Of a stretch of DNA of 64,000 nucleotides, positions 8,789 through 19,176 are shown in pieces. Source of the DNA: CAWCBG01 sp963793845 (lineage in GTDB: Bacteria > Acidobacteriota > Terriglobia > Terriglobales > Acidobacteriaceae); NCBI GenBank assembly GCA_963793845.1, contig CAWCBG010000001.1:62001-126000 (forward strand), read 5' to 3'. The translations under genes were made by a program, and so were the position numbers. Position 1 is the stretch's first letter. Each line of letters opens with the position of its first letter. The notes beneath the pieces were generated by a model. It did not search any database, was not told the origin of the DNA, and saw nothing but the letters and a program-made list of their open reading frames with translations.

Positions 8789-11112
8789 TTACCGCTGCCC
8801 GGCCGGCGATTCTCCATGCGGCGGCTGCGAGGTCGCTGCCGGCTGACCTTCGGCCTGCTCGAGTTGCTGAGCCAGAGCGTCGACCAGGCTGGCCTGTTTC
8901 ATGAGAATAGCGCCGACAATGACTGACCCTTCATCCGCATCTTTCCACTTGTTCTCTTCCATGGCTTCGCGGACCGCCGGAATCGTCTTCACCCCGTAAC
9001 CGGTATAAGCGCCGGGAGCGTAAATCTGGTGCTTGAACCACGGCCGTTCTTTCAGCCCCGCTGTGGTGGTGAAGGTTCGCTCCATCAGCATGAGCCGGGC
9101 GTTGATCTCTTTCAGCGTGGGCGATTGCCAGGCTGCGCCGCTATTCTCGTTCAGCTTCGCCACCGCCTTCTTGTAACGGTCGGCTGCCTTGGTATATGCC
9201 TCGGAGCCGTTCTCCAGAGGAGCGAAATTCAGGAAGGGTGGCACCACCTCTTTCGGCGGCGGAACATACTGCTTCTCCGGATCGGCGGTTGCAGTGAAGA
9301 CGCCTTCTTCGACCTCGCGGTTGCGCTCGCGCGCCTGATCCTGCTGCTTCTTCAGTTCGGTCTTGAGCTCGCTTACATAATGCTTGATGGTGTCTGCCGA
9401 GCCCGAGGGATCGAACGGCAGCAGGTCAGCGTCGGCAAAGCGCATCACCGTAGTTCCCGCCATCTGCGACAGCGCCCGCTCGTAGACGAACTTGGGATCG
9501 CCGAAGTGCGTGTACCAGTAGAAATCGTCGTAGATGGAGTGATAAACGCCGCCGCCGGCCTCGCCGCCGAAGCCCATATTCAGCGACGCGACGCCGGCGT
9601 GATCGAGAAAGGGAGCGTAGTCGGAGCCATCGCCCAGAGCGCCAATGCGCAGGTCGGCACGATCGCGCAGCTCTTCACGGTCCTGCGGACTTCCGGCGCG
9701 CGCGATGCGCCGCAGGTAAGCGCGCTTCCACACTGTGATATTTTTCTCGGGGTCCTGGATCTCGCGCTCGACCTGGTTGACGGAGCGCTCCAGCGAGTGC
9801 GAACCGGAGACGCCGAGATATCCTCGCGAGCTCGAATCCGAGTTGAGATAGAGAACCGCATGCTGATGCAGCTCGTCATTGTGCTCTTCCACCCACTCGG
9901 TCGAGCCGAGCAGGCCGGGCTCTTCGCCATCCCACGCGCAGTAAATAATGGTGCGCTTCGGACGCCAGCCCTGTTTCATCAACTCACCCAGCGCGCGCGC
10001 CTCTTCCAGTTCGGCGACCAGACCCGACACCGGATCGTCTGCGCCATTGACCCAGGCGTCGTGGTGATTGCCGCGAATGATCCATTCGTCCGGAGTTTCG
10101 CTGCCCGGAATTTTCGCAATGACGTCGTAGATCGTCTTCAGGTCCCAGTTCGACTTGACCACCAGATGAACCTTGGCCGGTCCGGGTCCGACGTGGTAGG
10201 TGATCGGCAGTGCGCCACGCCAGGTGTCGGGAGCGACCGCTCCCGGTGATCGCGGCCAGCAGAGGGTTGCGCATCCGCGTAAGAAATCGGCAGCACGGGA
10301 ATCGTAGTGATGGTCTTGGCGTCCTTTAGCGGCAGGCGCTTGGCATCCTTGGTCGCACCGATTCCCGGAGTCAGGGGATCGCCGGGATATTCCGTGTCCA
10401 TGACGCTGCCGCGCTGCACGCCTTCTTCAGGCCGATACGGGCCGGTAGGGAAGTACTGCCCTTCGAAGTAGCCGTCATCCTTCGGATCGGAATAGATGAT
10501 GCAGCCGATCGCGCCATGCTCGGCGGCGACCTTCGGCTTGATGCCTCGCCATGCACCGCCGTAACGCGCGATGACGATGGCTCCCTTGACCGACACGCCC
10601 AGCCGGTCGAGCTGCTCGTAGTCCTCGCGCACGCCGTAGTTGACATACACCAGCGGAGCGGTGACGTCGCCGTCAATCGAATAGGCGTTGTAGGTGGGCA
10701 GTTGCTCCGAAGTCTGCTGTGAGGTCGGATCGACCGCCAGCGCCGGTTCCTGCAGCTTGGCGACGAACTGCGTGGGCGCAATCAGTTCGACCCGGCGCTC
10801 TTTCGGAGTAGGGAAGAGTACGTCGAAGGTCTCGATGTGGGCGTCGAAGCCGAACTCCTTGAACTTCGCCAGCAGCCACTCTGCGTTCTCTTTGTCGTAA
10901 GGCGAGCCGACGTGATGAGGATGCGCGCTCAGCCGCTGCATGGATTCGCGAAGCACCGCCGGGTCAGGCAGGTTGCGGAACTTGGTCTCCCACTCGCGCT
11001 CGGTGGCAGCGTGGGCGGGCGAATAGCCGTCCATGGGTTCGGGAGTGCTGGCCGCATTGCCAAATTGCAGTAGCGCCAAAGTTAGAACGGCCACGCCAAG
11101 CCGACTGGTCAC
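8789..11112 (-). pseudogene. Exported M28 peptidase (glutamate carboxypeptidase II-like), double frameshift
   Basis: The two main pieces join into one ~760-residue secreted zinc peptidase. 10.26-11.11 kb encodes a signal peptide and the PA domain. 8.79-10.24 kb encodes the M28 catalytic domain with zinc ligands in RGNHHDAWVNGADDP, WDGEEPGLLGSTEW and VYHSIYDDFYW, followed by a transferrin-receptor-like dimerisation domain. Between them, at about 10262 and 10240, two single extra bases move the frame twice: ISYADAQP, then LLAAITG, then AVAPDTWRGALP. Outside these points the sequence is fully conserved, so sequencing error is as likely as a real null allele. If intact it would trim peptides in the periplasm. 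Confidence 0.88.
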
Positions 11113-11432
11113 CGTTGCCTCCTTAGTTGCTCGTGGTGGGGAGTGATTGCGTCAGATCATCTGGGAAAGAATCACGAGTGCCCGATTATAGATGACAGAA
11201 CGGTGGGTTGTCGGTTGAGCATAGGCGGCATTACTTGCGGACTCCGGCGATGCCATGGATCTTTACCGGCTGGCGACAGAGCCGCAGAGCAGCGGTGCAC
11301 CGTGAGCCCGGGGCGCAATCCCCGGGTGGCATGAGAAGAGTGCGCCGAGGCTGCGTAGCGGCCGATCTTTCGGCGGGCTAACCGAAGGAGGTATCGCACA
11401 TCGCAATGATCATCCGCCCGGCCCGAGAACCT
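11113..11432. other. Intergenic region with a strong GC hairpin (11307-11326)
   Basis: About 320 bases with no supported gene. CCCGGGG (11307-11313) and CCCCGGG (11320-11326) form a 7-bp hairpin with a 6-nt loop. It is not followed by a T-run and is more like a REP palindrome than a terminator. Confidence 0.35.
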
Positions 11433-11972
11433 TCATTTCAGCATTTCCTCAACGCGCTGCCGCAACTGTGCGTAGCTCTGAGCGGTCAACGGGCCGTGCG
11501 TCTGGTAAGCGATCTTGCCGCTGCGGTCGAGCACGACCAGATAGGCGTCGTCGGCTTCCTTATAGTTGACTAGCTTCTTCCATTCGGCTTCGTTGTGCAG
11601 GACGGGCACGAAGTGGTCGCGCTGGCTCTCGGGCGTGCCGCGCCGGATTCCGGAGATGACCATGCCGCGGACGAACGCAGGGACTTCCTCCAGCACCGGC
11701 ATGGTGTAGACCTCCAGTCCGATCGCCCTGCCCAATTCTGCCTGGATCTTCTGCCGCCATTCTCCGGTCGGTTCTTTGGATGCGCGGGTGAAGCCGAGGA
11801 TCAGGATCGCAACCTTCCCCGCGGCAGCGTCGGGAAGCACGACGCGTTGGCCGGCAAGGTTCTGTTCGTCCACCTTGGGCATCTGTTGGGCGGCGATAGT
11901 AGCCGTGAGGGTTACGCTGAGTAAGACCCCCCATGCCGCCTCCATGAAAGTCGATCGAGTTGTGCGCGCCAT
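11433..11972 (-). CDS. Exported thioredoxin-fold protein without CxxC
   Basis: About 179 residues from ATG 11972. The N-terminal hydrophobic stretch WGVLLSVTLTATIAAQQ reads as a signal peptide. The body shows the AhpC/TSA-like layout: NLAGQRVVLPDAAAGKVAILILGFTR, then a helix, VYTMPVLEEVPAFVRGMV, and the C-terminal YLVVLDRSGKIAYQTHGPL strand-turn-strand. The usual redox cysteines are missing after the first strand (GFTRASKE), so a catalytic thiol role is doubtful; YtfJ- or ATP10-like binding roles are possible. An upstream in-frame extension to 12137 is rich in Arg and lacks a signal, so it is not used. It is divergent from the next gene. Confidence 0.6.
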   Translation of the reverse strand: MARTTRSTFMEAAWGVLLSVTLTATIAAQQMPKVDEQNLAGQRVVLPDAAAGKVAILILGFTRASKEPTGEWRQKIQAELGRAIGLEVYTMPVLEEVPAFVRGMVISGIRRGTPESQRDHFVPVLHNEAEWKKLVNYKEADDAYLVVLDRSGKIAYQTHGPLTAQSYAQLRQRVEEMLK

Positions 11973-12158
11973 CTTGGCCGTCACTCCATGAACCGTTCGA
12001 ACACAGATTGTGCCACGCTTACTCGGTTCTGCGCGGGACGGTCGCCGTCCTTTTTTCCACCTTCGCGAGTAGCAGCATTTATGATGGTTCGACCCGGCGT
12101 CTTCTGGTTCGGCTATCCGCCACTCTCGCCCGGCCAATCTTCTGGAGGTCTTGCAGAC

Positions 12159-12659
12159 ATGCGTAAGGTGTTACTCGCAATTTTGGTGGCTTCTCTTTCT
12201 CTCACGGCATTCGCCCAGAGTTCCTCGTCCCCCGCACTCGTACCCGGAGCGGATCTAACCAAGGTCGTGCCGTCGAGTTATTTCTTTCGCGGCCTCAACG
12301 CTACAACGCAGGCCCGCAATTCCGGCGCAATAAAGTACGCCGACGGCTTCTATGTTCTGGCCGGGCTGGTCGACACCTCCGGATATTCCTCCGACATTAA
12401 GGCCAAGTACACCGGATTCTTCATCACCGAGAAGGAGCTGAGCTTCGACGGCAAAACGCTGCCGCCAGGCGAGTACGGCATGGGCTTCAATGCCGAGGGA
12501 AAGTTCCACATCCTCGATGTCGCCGCCAATGAGTTGCTCACTGCCGACTCTCCCAAAGATACGAAGGTGCCTCATCCGGTGCCGCTCAAGTTTGTTGAGG
12601 ACAACGGCGAGGTGCGCCTGTACCTGGGTCGGAACTACGTTGTGATCACCGCGAAGTAG
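12159..12659 (+). CDS. Small exported protein of unknown function
   Basis: 166 residues starting at ATG 12159, with GGAGG ten bases upstream; longer in-frame starts lack a ribosome site and would bury the signal peptide MRKVLLAILVASLSLTAFAQ. The mature part (PSSYFFRGLNATTQARNSG ... LPPGEYGMGFNAEGKFHI) looks like a compact beta-rich periplasmic domain. I do not recognise the family with certainty. Neighbouring genes are exported hydrolases, but there is no clear operon. Confidence 0.75.
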   Translation: MRKVLLAILVASLSLTAFAQSSSSPALVPGADLTKVVPSSYFFRGLNATTQARNSGAIKYADGFYVLAGLVDTSGYSSDIKAKYTGFFITEKELSFDGKTLPPGEYGMGFNAEGKFHILDVAANELLTADSPKDTKVPHPVPLKFVEDNGEVRLYLGRNYVVITAK

Positions 12660-12727
12660 CGCCCGAGGTTTCTCCTGAAAATGAGTGGCGCGAAATCATA
12701 GCGCCCAATTCTGCGCCAAGGACAAAC

Positions 12728-14692
12728 ATGAATCGAAAGTCTTGTAGCTTAATTTTGGCGGTCGCTCTGCTTGGTCTTCTGCCGACGCTGTATGCCCAGG
12801 CCAAACCGGAAGCGCCGGCCAGGTTCGACGTTCGCGAGTACTACACGAAGTACGAGTACACGATCCCCATGCGCGACGGGGTGAAGCTGTTCACCTCCGT
12901 CTACGTGCCCAAGGACAGCTCGCGAGCGTATCCCTTCCTGATGGATCGCACGCCGTACAGCGTCGCTCCCTACGGCGTGGACAATTACAAGACATCGCTT
13001 GGGCCGTCGGAGTCGTTCGAGAAGGCGGGCTACATCTTTGTGTATCAGGATGTTCGCGGACGCTACATGTCGGAAGGTACCTTCACGGAGATGCGCCCGC
13101 ACATTGACAACAAGACGTCGAAGGCCGACGTTGACGACAGCACCGACACCTACGACACCATCGACTGGCTGCTGAAGAACGTCGCCAACAATAATGGCCG
13201 TGTGGGGATCTGGGGTATTTCGTATCCCGGATTCTTCACCTCCGCCAGCATCATCGACTCGCATCCCGCGCTGAAGGCGGCATCGCCGCAAGCGCCCATG
13301 ACCAACCTTTTCATGGGCGACGATGCCTATCATGGCGGAGCCTTCATGCTGGCGGCGAACTTCGGTTTCTATGCTTTCTTCAAGCCGCAGAAAAATCCCG
13401 AGCCTCCGCCGAAGGACCGCCCGAACTTCGACTTCGGTACTCAGAGCGCTTACGACTTCTACCTCAACATGGGGCCGTTGTCGAACGCGAATGCCATGTA
13501 CTTCCACGGGCAAAGCAATCTGTGGAACGATCAGGTCACGCACGACACCTACGACGAGTACTGGAAGATTCGCAATCTGGCCCCGCACATGAAGAACATT
13601 CACTGCGCCGTGCTGACCGTCGGAGGATGGTTTGACGCCGAGGATCTCTCCGGCCCGGTGCGTACCTTCCACGCGATCGACCAGCAGAATTCGGGCATCT
13701 TCAATGCCCTGGTGGAAGGCCCGTGGGTGCATGGAGGCTGGGCTCGCTACGACGGCGCGAAGCTAGGCAACGTTCAGTTTGACTCCAACACCGGCGACTA
13801 CTTCCGCGAGAAGATTCAGTTTCCGTTCTTCGAGAGCTACCTGAAGGGCAACGGCGACATAAAGCTGCCCAAGGCTTATGTCTTCGAGACCGGGACGAAT
13901 GTATGGCGCCAGTATGACAGCTGGCCTCCGCGCAACACCGAGACGCGCACCCTATACTTCGGCGGAAACGGCCATCTTAGCTTTGCCGCTCCCACGGCGA
14001 GCGGAGAAGCCTTCGACGAGTACGTCAGCGATCCGGCCAAGCCGGTGCCGTTCATCGGCTATGTCGGGCTGAATGTGCCGCAGGAGTACATGGTCGCCGA
14101 TCAGCGTTTTGCAGCGCACCGTCCTGACGTGCTGGTCTATCAGACCGAGCCTCTGGAGGAGGACATCACCATCGTCGGTCCGATCTCGCCCAAGCTCTTC
14201 GTCTCGACCTCGGGCACCGATTCGGATTGGATCGTGAAGCTGATCGACGTCTATCCCGCCGACTACCCGGACGAGGGTGCGCCGAAGCGCGACCTGGCTC
14301 CCGAGGAGCGGCCCAAGGATGTTCCGCCGCCTCGCGTGGCCATGCCCGGTTACGAGCAGTTGGTGCGGGGCGAGCCTTTCCGAGGCAAGTTCCGTAAGAG
14401 CTTTGAGCATCCCGAGGCCTTCGTGCCCGGCAAGATGGAGCCGGTGGATTTCGAGATGCAAGATATCAATCACACGTTCCGCAAGGGACATCGCATCATG
14501 GTGCAGGTGCAAAGCTCGTGGTTTCCGTTGATCGACCGCAATCCGCAGACGTTCGTCAACATTCCGGATGCCAAGCCGGAGGATTTCCGCAAAGCCACTG
14601 AGCGTGTGTATCGCAGCGCCGGAGCGGCGTCGGGAATTCAGGTGCCGGTGTTGCCGCCCGCAGCCAGGGCGGAGGATGCCGCAGCCAAATAG
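12728..14692 (+). CDS. Exported CocE/NonD S15-type alpha/beta hydrolase
   Basis: 654 residues: signal peptide, X-Pro dipeptidyl-peptidase S15 catalytic domain and C-terminal jelly-roll (PepX_C). Catalytic Ser near residue 165 lies in GIWGISYPGFF; the Asp is in VGGWFDAEDLSG and the His in GPWVHGGWARYDG. The N-terminal signature YTIPMRDGVKLFTSVYVPKD is typical. Family members include cocaine esterase, alpha-amino-acid ester hydrolase and glutaryl-7-ACA acylase. This one should hydrolyse esters or amides of small acyl or aminoacyl groups outside the cytoplasm. Start ATG 12728 gives a normal signal peptide. Confidence 0.92.
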   Translation: MNRKSCSLILAVALLGLLPTLYAQAKPEAPARFDVREYYTKYEYTIPMRDGVKLFTSVYVPKDSSRAYPFLMDRTPYSVAPYGVDNYKTSLGPSESFEKAGYIFVYQDVRGRYMSEGTFTEMRPHIDNKTSKADVDDSTDTYDTIDWLLKNVANNNGRVGIWGISYPGFFTSASIIDSHPALKAASPQAPMTNLFMGDDAYHGGAFMLAANFGFYAFFKPQKNPEPPPKDRPNFDFGTQSAYDFYLNMGPLSNANAMYFHGQSNLWNDQVTHDTYDEYWKIRNLAPHMKNIHCAVLTVGGWFDAEDLSGPVRTFHAIDQQNSGIFNALVEGPWVHGGWARYDGAKLGNVQFDSNTGDYFREKIQFPFFESYLKGNGDIKLPKAYVFETGTNVWRQYDSWPPRNTETRTLYFGGNGHLSFAAPTASGEAFDEYVSDPAKPVPFIGYVGLNVPQEYMVADQRFAAHRPDVLVYQTEPLEEDITIVGPISPKLFVSTSGTDSDWIVKLIDVYPADYPDEGAPKRDLAPEERPKDVPPPRVAMPGYEQLVRGEPFRGKFRKSFEHPEAFVPGKMEPVDFEMQDINHTFRKGHRIMVQVQSSWFPLIDRNPQTFVNIPDAKPEDFRKATERVYRSAGAASGIQVPVLPPAARAEDAAAK

Positions 14693-14698
14693 GCGAGC

Positions 14699-16691
14699 TC
14701 AGCCGGTCATCAGGAACAGGAGCGGCCGTTCGGATTGCGGCCGCCCTTTCCAGTAGCTCAGAAGAATTTCGTGCACCATCAGTCCGATCTCGCCGGTGCC
14801 GAACAGCAGATACTTCGTGACCTGGGTCAGCGGGCGGCGCTCCCGCGAGAGTCGGAGGATGACGTTGTCGGCGCGCAAAACGATGCTCACGTAAGCCACC
14901 GTGTTGGCAATCACATTGGCCCCTGAAACCTTGACCAGGTAGTCGCCATTGTCGTGCTCGATCTGCATGCGAAGCTGCTCGTAAAAGTCACTGCGGTCGT
15001 CGAGCAGGCTGACATAGACGAACGTTATTGGACCCTTCAGCTTGTAGTAGCTCTTGATGCGTTCGCGCAGATCGGCGCGATAGTCGGGATCAAGGGTCGA
15101 TACAGAGACCAGATTGACCCTGCTCTCGCGCAGGGAATCCCAGATCTTCGCCGACTCCTTGTCAACGAACTCGCACTTCTTGACCCGCAGCTCAGTCGAG
15201 CGATGATAACGGCTGGCCACGCTGGAGACGATAAGCAGCACAATAAAGATGCTGGCAATGATGATGCCGTCCGGCCGCTCCCGGACGTTCTCTGCGAGCG
15301 TGTAGGCGAAGACCACGGTACACAGGCCGCAATACGCCGATTTCAGCAAGAGGCGATTGATACCTTTGGCCTCGCGGCCTTCGTGCCACAGGCTCAGGCA
15401 CGCGGCCAGCGATGCCGAAAAGATGAGCACGAGAACGCCGGTCGCATAGGCTCCTGCCTGGCCATCGACGCTGGCGCGAAACACCAGGGTCACGGCAAGG
15501 TCGATAACAAAGAGCACCACCACCAGCGGACGGGCCTGCTCGACCCATTGCGGAGCCATGCCGAGCCGGGGCAGATAGCGCGGGATCAGATGCAGGAGCC
15601 CAGCCATCGCGGAAGCGCCGGCGAACCACAAAATCAGGATGGTGCTGATGTCATAGAGCGTCCCAAAACCGTTGCCCAGATACTGATGTGCCAGGTAGGC
15701 CAGGGCGCGTCCGCTGGCAGGGCCGCCCTCGCGGTAGACCGGTTCGGGTATCAGGATGGTGGTCACCAGGGATCGAGGTCAGCAGATAAGCGCTCATCAG
15801 CAGGGCAGCGGTCAGCAGCAGCTTGCCAGTGTTGCGAATCCTGCCCTCCGGCACGCCATCCTTGCGCTTTGCATCTTTCGGATCGCCCGCAATGAGCGGC
15901 ATCACCGCGACTCCGGTCTCAAAACCGCTCAGGCCCAGGGCAAGTTGCGGAAACACGATGCCGGCAGCGATCAAGATGGACGTCCAACTCGTTCCATGTA
16001 GCCACAGTCCGGACTCCCAGCCGTGGAACAGCTCGGGACGACGCACTACTTCGAACAGGCAGCGCGCGATCACGACCGCATTCAGGAACATGTACGGAAC
16101 TGCCACGGCGACGGCCAGCTTGATGGCCTCCCCGAATCCGCGCAGAAAGACGATCGCCAGAAGCGCCAGCAGGCCAATCGTGATGGCCATATGCAGATGG
16201 CCGGCGTAGGGTTTCAGGAACGGGTTCTCGACTGCGTGCCGCGCCGAGTCAGCGGCGCTTAAGGTCATGGTGATGACAAAGTCGGTGCCGGCGAATCCGA
16301 GCAGCACCAGAACGAAGAGCTTGCTCCACCAGCCTGACAGCAGATGCTCGAGCATGGCGATCGAGCCTTGCCCGGCGTAAGACCTCCGAGCTACCTCGCG
16401 ATAGACGGGAACGGCGCAGCAGACAGTCACCAGGACCAGCACCGCCGTCGCAACGGGCGCCAGCAATCCGGCGGCAATCATCGCGATGCCCGCCTGGTAC
16501 GCCAGCGTGGAGAAGTAGTCCACCCCCGTGAGCCACATCACCTTGTACCAGGGCTGTGGTTGAGAAGTCGCTTCCTCCGTATGCGCCCCAACTTCCGGTC
16601 CCGAGGTGAGCCACGCGAGCAGCAGGTTTCGGCTGTGCGTCACGGGCTTCTCAGTAGCGGGAGGCGGAGCGGGATTCGCTTGGGCTTTCAT
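14699..16691 (-). pseudogene. APC-superfamily amino acid permease, one frameshift
   Basis: Two overlapping frames join into one ~660-residue transporter. The N-terminal part (16691 to ~15768) begins with a Pro-rich tail, then WYKVMWLTGVDYFSTLAYQAG, the APC first-helix signature, and about eight membrane helices. After an extra C in ATCCCTGGTG near 15768 the protein continues as LVTTILIPEPVYREGGPASGRALAYLAHQ with further helices and a soluble C-terminal domain of ~150 residues. Homologues are single polypeptides of this kind in acidobacteria. The frameshift sits in a CCC run, suggesting a consensus error. The substrate cannot be inferred. Confidence 0.82.
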
Positions 16692-16804
16692 CTGGCGCTG
16701 ATGGTGCTTCGAGACGTATTAGCTGAGATGCATCCTTTGGAGAGTAGCAGAGCGGGGTTACGCAAAAAAGCGGCTGCCACCCGGTTTTGATACAGTGTTC
16801 AGCC

Positions 16805-17827
16805 ATGAAGTTGCGTTGCTATCTCCTGTTCGCCGTTCTATGCGTCGGCACGCCGGGCCGGATGTTCGCGTCAGCTCAGGACACCAAGGCTCTGCAAATT
16901 TATTTCGTCGACGTAGAAGGAGGTCAGGCTACGCTGTTCGTAACCCCGGCTGGCCAGTCGCTGCTGATCGACACGGGTTGGCCGGAGGAGCGCGACGCCG
17001 ATCGCATCGCGGCCGCCGCCAAGCTGGCTGGAATTCACAAAATCGATTACGTCATTATTACCCACTATCACCACGATCACGTTGGCGGCGTGACCCTTCT
17101 GGTGCAGAAGATTCCCGTCGGCACCTTCATCGATCATGGTCCGCTGCGCGAACCCGGCGAGCCCATGGACGAAGACTACGCGGCCTACCAGAAAGTGCTG
17201 GCGACCGGGAAATACAAACACATTATCGCCAAGCCCGGAGACAATCTACCCCTGCGCGGTCTCGATGCCGTGGTCGTGAGCAGCGATGGTGTGCTGATCG
17301 ATCACGCTCTGCCGGGTGCCGGCCAAGCCAACGAGTATTGCAAGTCCACCGCGTCGCGCCCCGACGACCATACGGAAAATGCCCGCTCGGTGGGAACAGT
17401 GCTTACCTTCGGTAAGCTGCGGATTCTCGATCTCGGTGACCTTACCTGGGATAAGGAAGTCCCGCTGATGTGCCCGGTGAACAAGCTGGGCAAGATTGAT
17501 ATTCTCGTCGTCTCTCATCACGGGTTCGAGCAGAGCGGCAGTCCGGCGCTGGTGGATGCGATCGCTCCTCGCGTGGCCATTATGGACAACGGCGCGAAGA
17601 AAGGCGGTTCGCCGAGCGCGTGGCAGATTCTGCACGATGCGCCCAAATTGCAGGCGTTGTGGCAGCTCCACTATTCCGAAGAGGGCGGCAAAGCGCACAA
17701 TTCGCCGGATAAGTTCATCGCCAACATCGGAGACTCCGATCCGGGAAATTACATCAAGGTGACTGCCCATCCGGATGGAACGTTCTCGGTGTACAACTCC
17801 CGCACTCAATCCGAGACAGCATATTGA
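16805..17827 (+). CDS. Exported metallo-beta-lactamase-fold (ComEC/Rec2-like) hydrolase
   Basis: About 340 residues with a signal peptide (YLLFAVLCVG ... ASAQ). The metal-binding motif THYHHDHVGG near residue 85 is present, with later ligands in DLGDLTWDKE and VSHHGFEQSGS, the arrangement of the ComEC/Rec2-type MBL domain. LQIYFVDVEGGQATLFVTPAGQSLLIDTG is the family opening. Predicted zinc-dependent hydrolase acting in the periplasm; the substrate is unknown. ATG 16805 is preferred to TTG 16787, which only adds six residues before the signal peptide. Its stop overlaps the start of the MFS gene (TTGA), so the two are probably co-translated. Confidence 0.88.
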   Translation: MKLRCYLLFAVLCVGTPGRMFASAQDTKALQIYFVDVEGGQATLFVTPAGQSLLIDTGWPEERDADRIAAAAKLAGIHKIDYVIITHYHHDHVGGVTLLVQKIPVGTFIDHGPLREPGEPMDEDYAAYQKVLATGKYKHIIAKPGDNLPLRGLDAVVVSSDGVLIDHALPGAGQANEYCKSTASRPDDHTENARSVGTVLTFGKLRILDLGDLTWDKEVPLMCPVNKLGKIDILVVSHHGFEQSGSPALVDAIAPRVAIMDNGAKKGGSPSAWQILHDAPKLQALWQLHYSEEGGKAHNSPDKFIANIGDSDPGNYIKVTAHPDGTFSVYNSRTQSETAY

Positions 17828-19131
17828 GCTCTCCGCGGCCAGATGGGTTATCTACGCCGACTCCCACAATGTGGGACACGAGGCGCTGGCACATCGCGCT
17901 GCTGCTCGGCGTCGGTGTTCTGGTCAACTATTTTGATCGCGTCAATCTCTCGGTTGCCGTGGGTCCGCTGCGCGGCGAGTTTGGCCTGAGCACTGTGGCC
18001 ATCGGATACCTGCTCAGCACCTACAGTTGGACCTACATCGTGCTCCAGATTCCCTCAGGCAGGCTGCTGGATCGCTTCGGCGTAATGCGTGTCGGCCGCG
18101 TCAGCGCATTTCTGTGGAGTGTCGCTTCGTTCCTGGCGGGAGCGGCCAGCGGATTCTGGGCGCTGGTGTCGGCGCGGCTGCTGCTTGGGGTCGCCGAGGC
18201 TCCTACTTTTCCCGGCAATGTGAAAGCCATCAGCGGCTGGTTTCCGCGCGAGCAGCGCAGCCTGCCTATGGCCATCTTCGATGCGGCTGCAAAATTCGCT
18301 TCGGCCATCGGTGTTCCCATCATCGCCGTGGTGGTGCATTACTGGGGATGGCGCATGAGTTTCATCGTCACCGGATTCATCAGCTTTGGCTACTTCCTGC
18401 TGTTCTGGCTGGTCTTCCGCGATCCCTCACGCGATCCAGACGAAGAAGAGCGCGCCGAGCCCAAATCTAACGACGTCGCTTCCGCCACTCGGCCGTCCGC
18501 CTCGCTGTTCTATCTTTTGCGGCACAAGAAGGTCTGGGGGCTGGCGCTCGGGATGGCGGCCTACAATTACAACTTCTACCTCTTTCTGACTTGGCTGCCG
18601 GGCTATCTGAATTCGTCTCTCCACCTCGACATTCTGCAATCCGGTTTCTACACGGCGATTCCGTGGCTCGCCGCCACGGTGAGCGATCTGCTGGTGGGCG
18701 GATGGCTGGTCGATCATCTGATCCGCACAGGCCGCAATCCCACGCGCGTGCGCCAGACCATTCTCGTAGTGGGCCTGGTAATGGGCCTCGCAATCGTTGG
18801 TGCGGCGCAAACCACTCGGCCCGGCATCGCGATACTCTGGATCTCGATTGCGTTATGCGGACTGGCGGCGACTCCGCCCGTGGCCTGGGCAGCGTCCGGA
18901 CTGATCGCTCCCCGCGGCACCGTCGGGCGGGTGAGCGCGATCGTAAACTGCGTGGCCAACGTTCCCGGCGTTCTGGCGCCGGTCATCACGGGCTATCTCG
19001 TGGGCAATACGCAGTCGTTTGCGCGCGCGTTTCTGGTGGCCGGCGCCATCCTGATGGGCGGCATATTTTCCTACGTCGTACTGCTGGGCAGGATCGAACC
19101 GATACCCGAGCCGGCTATGCTGAGGGCGTAG
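17824..19131 (+). CDS. MFS transporter, anion:cation symporter (ACS) type
   Basis: 435 residues and twelve predicted helices. Family signatures are NYFDRVNLSVAVGPL in helix 1, GRLLDRFGVMRVGRV between helices 2 and 3, and LGVAEAPTFPGNVKAISGWFPREQR, as in the ExuT/GudP/phthalate permease group. It probably imports an organic acid or sugar acid. The TTG start overlaps the previous stop; ATG 17869 would also keep helix 1, and that ATG lies inside a near-perfect palindrome (17862-17876) seen again at 20975. Co-expression with the metallo-hydrolase suggests hydrolysis outside followed by uptake, which is inference. Confidence 0.9.
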   Translation: MSSPRPDGLSTPTPTMWDTRRWHIALLLGVGVLVNYFDRVNLSVAVGPLRGEFGLSTVAIGYLLSTYSWTYIVLQIPSGRLLDRFGVMRVGRVSAFLWSVASFLAGAASGFWALVSARLLLGVAEAPTFPGNVKAISGWFPREQRSLPMAIFDAAAKFASAIGVPIIAVVVHYWGWRMSFIVTGFISFGYFLLFWLVFRDPSRDPDEEERAEPKSNDVASATRPSASLFYLLRHKKVWGLALGMAAYNYNFYLFLTWLPGYLNSSLHLDILQSGFYTAIPWLAATVSDLLVGGWLVDHLIRTGRNPTRVRQTILVVGLVMGLAIVGAAQTTRPGIAILWISIALCGLAATPPVAWAASGLIAPRGTVGRVSAIVNCVANVPGVLAPVITGYLVGNTQSFARAFLVAGAILMGGIFSYVVLLGRIEPIPEPAMLRA

Positions 19132-19176
19132 AGCCGTCATTTCGCGGCGCGCAGACGGCCTCTACTCACTGTATAA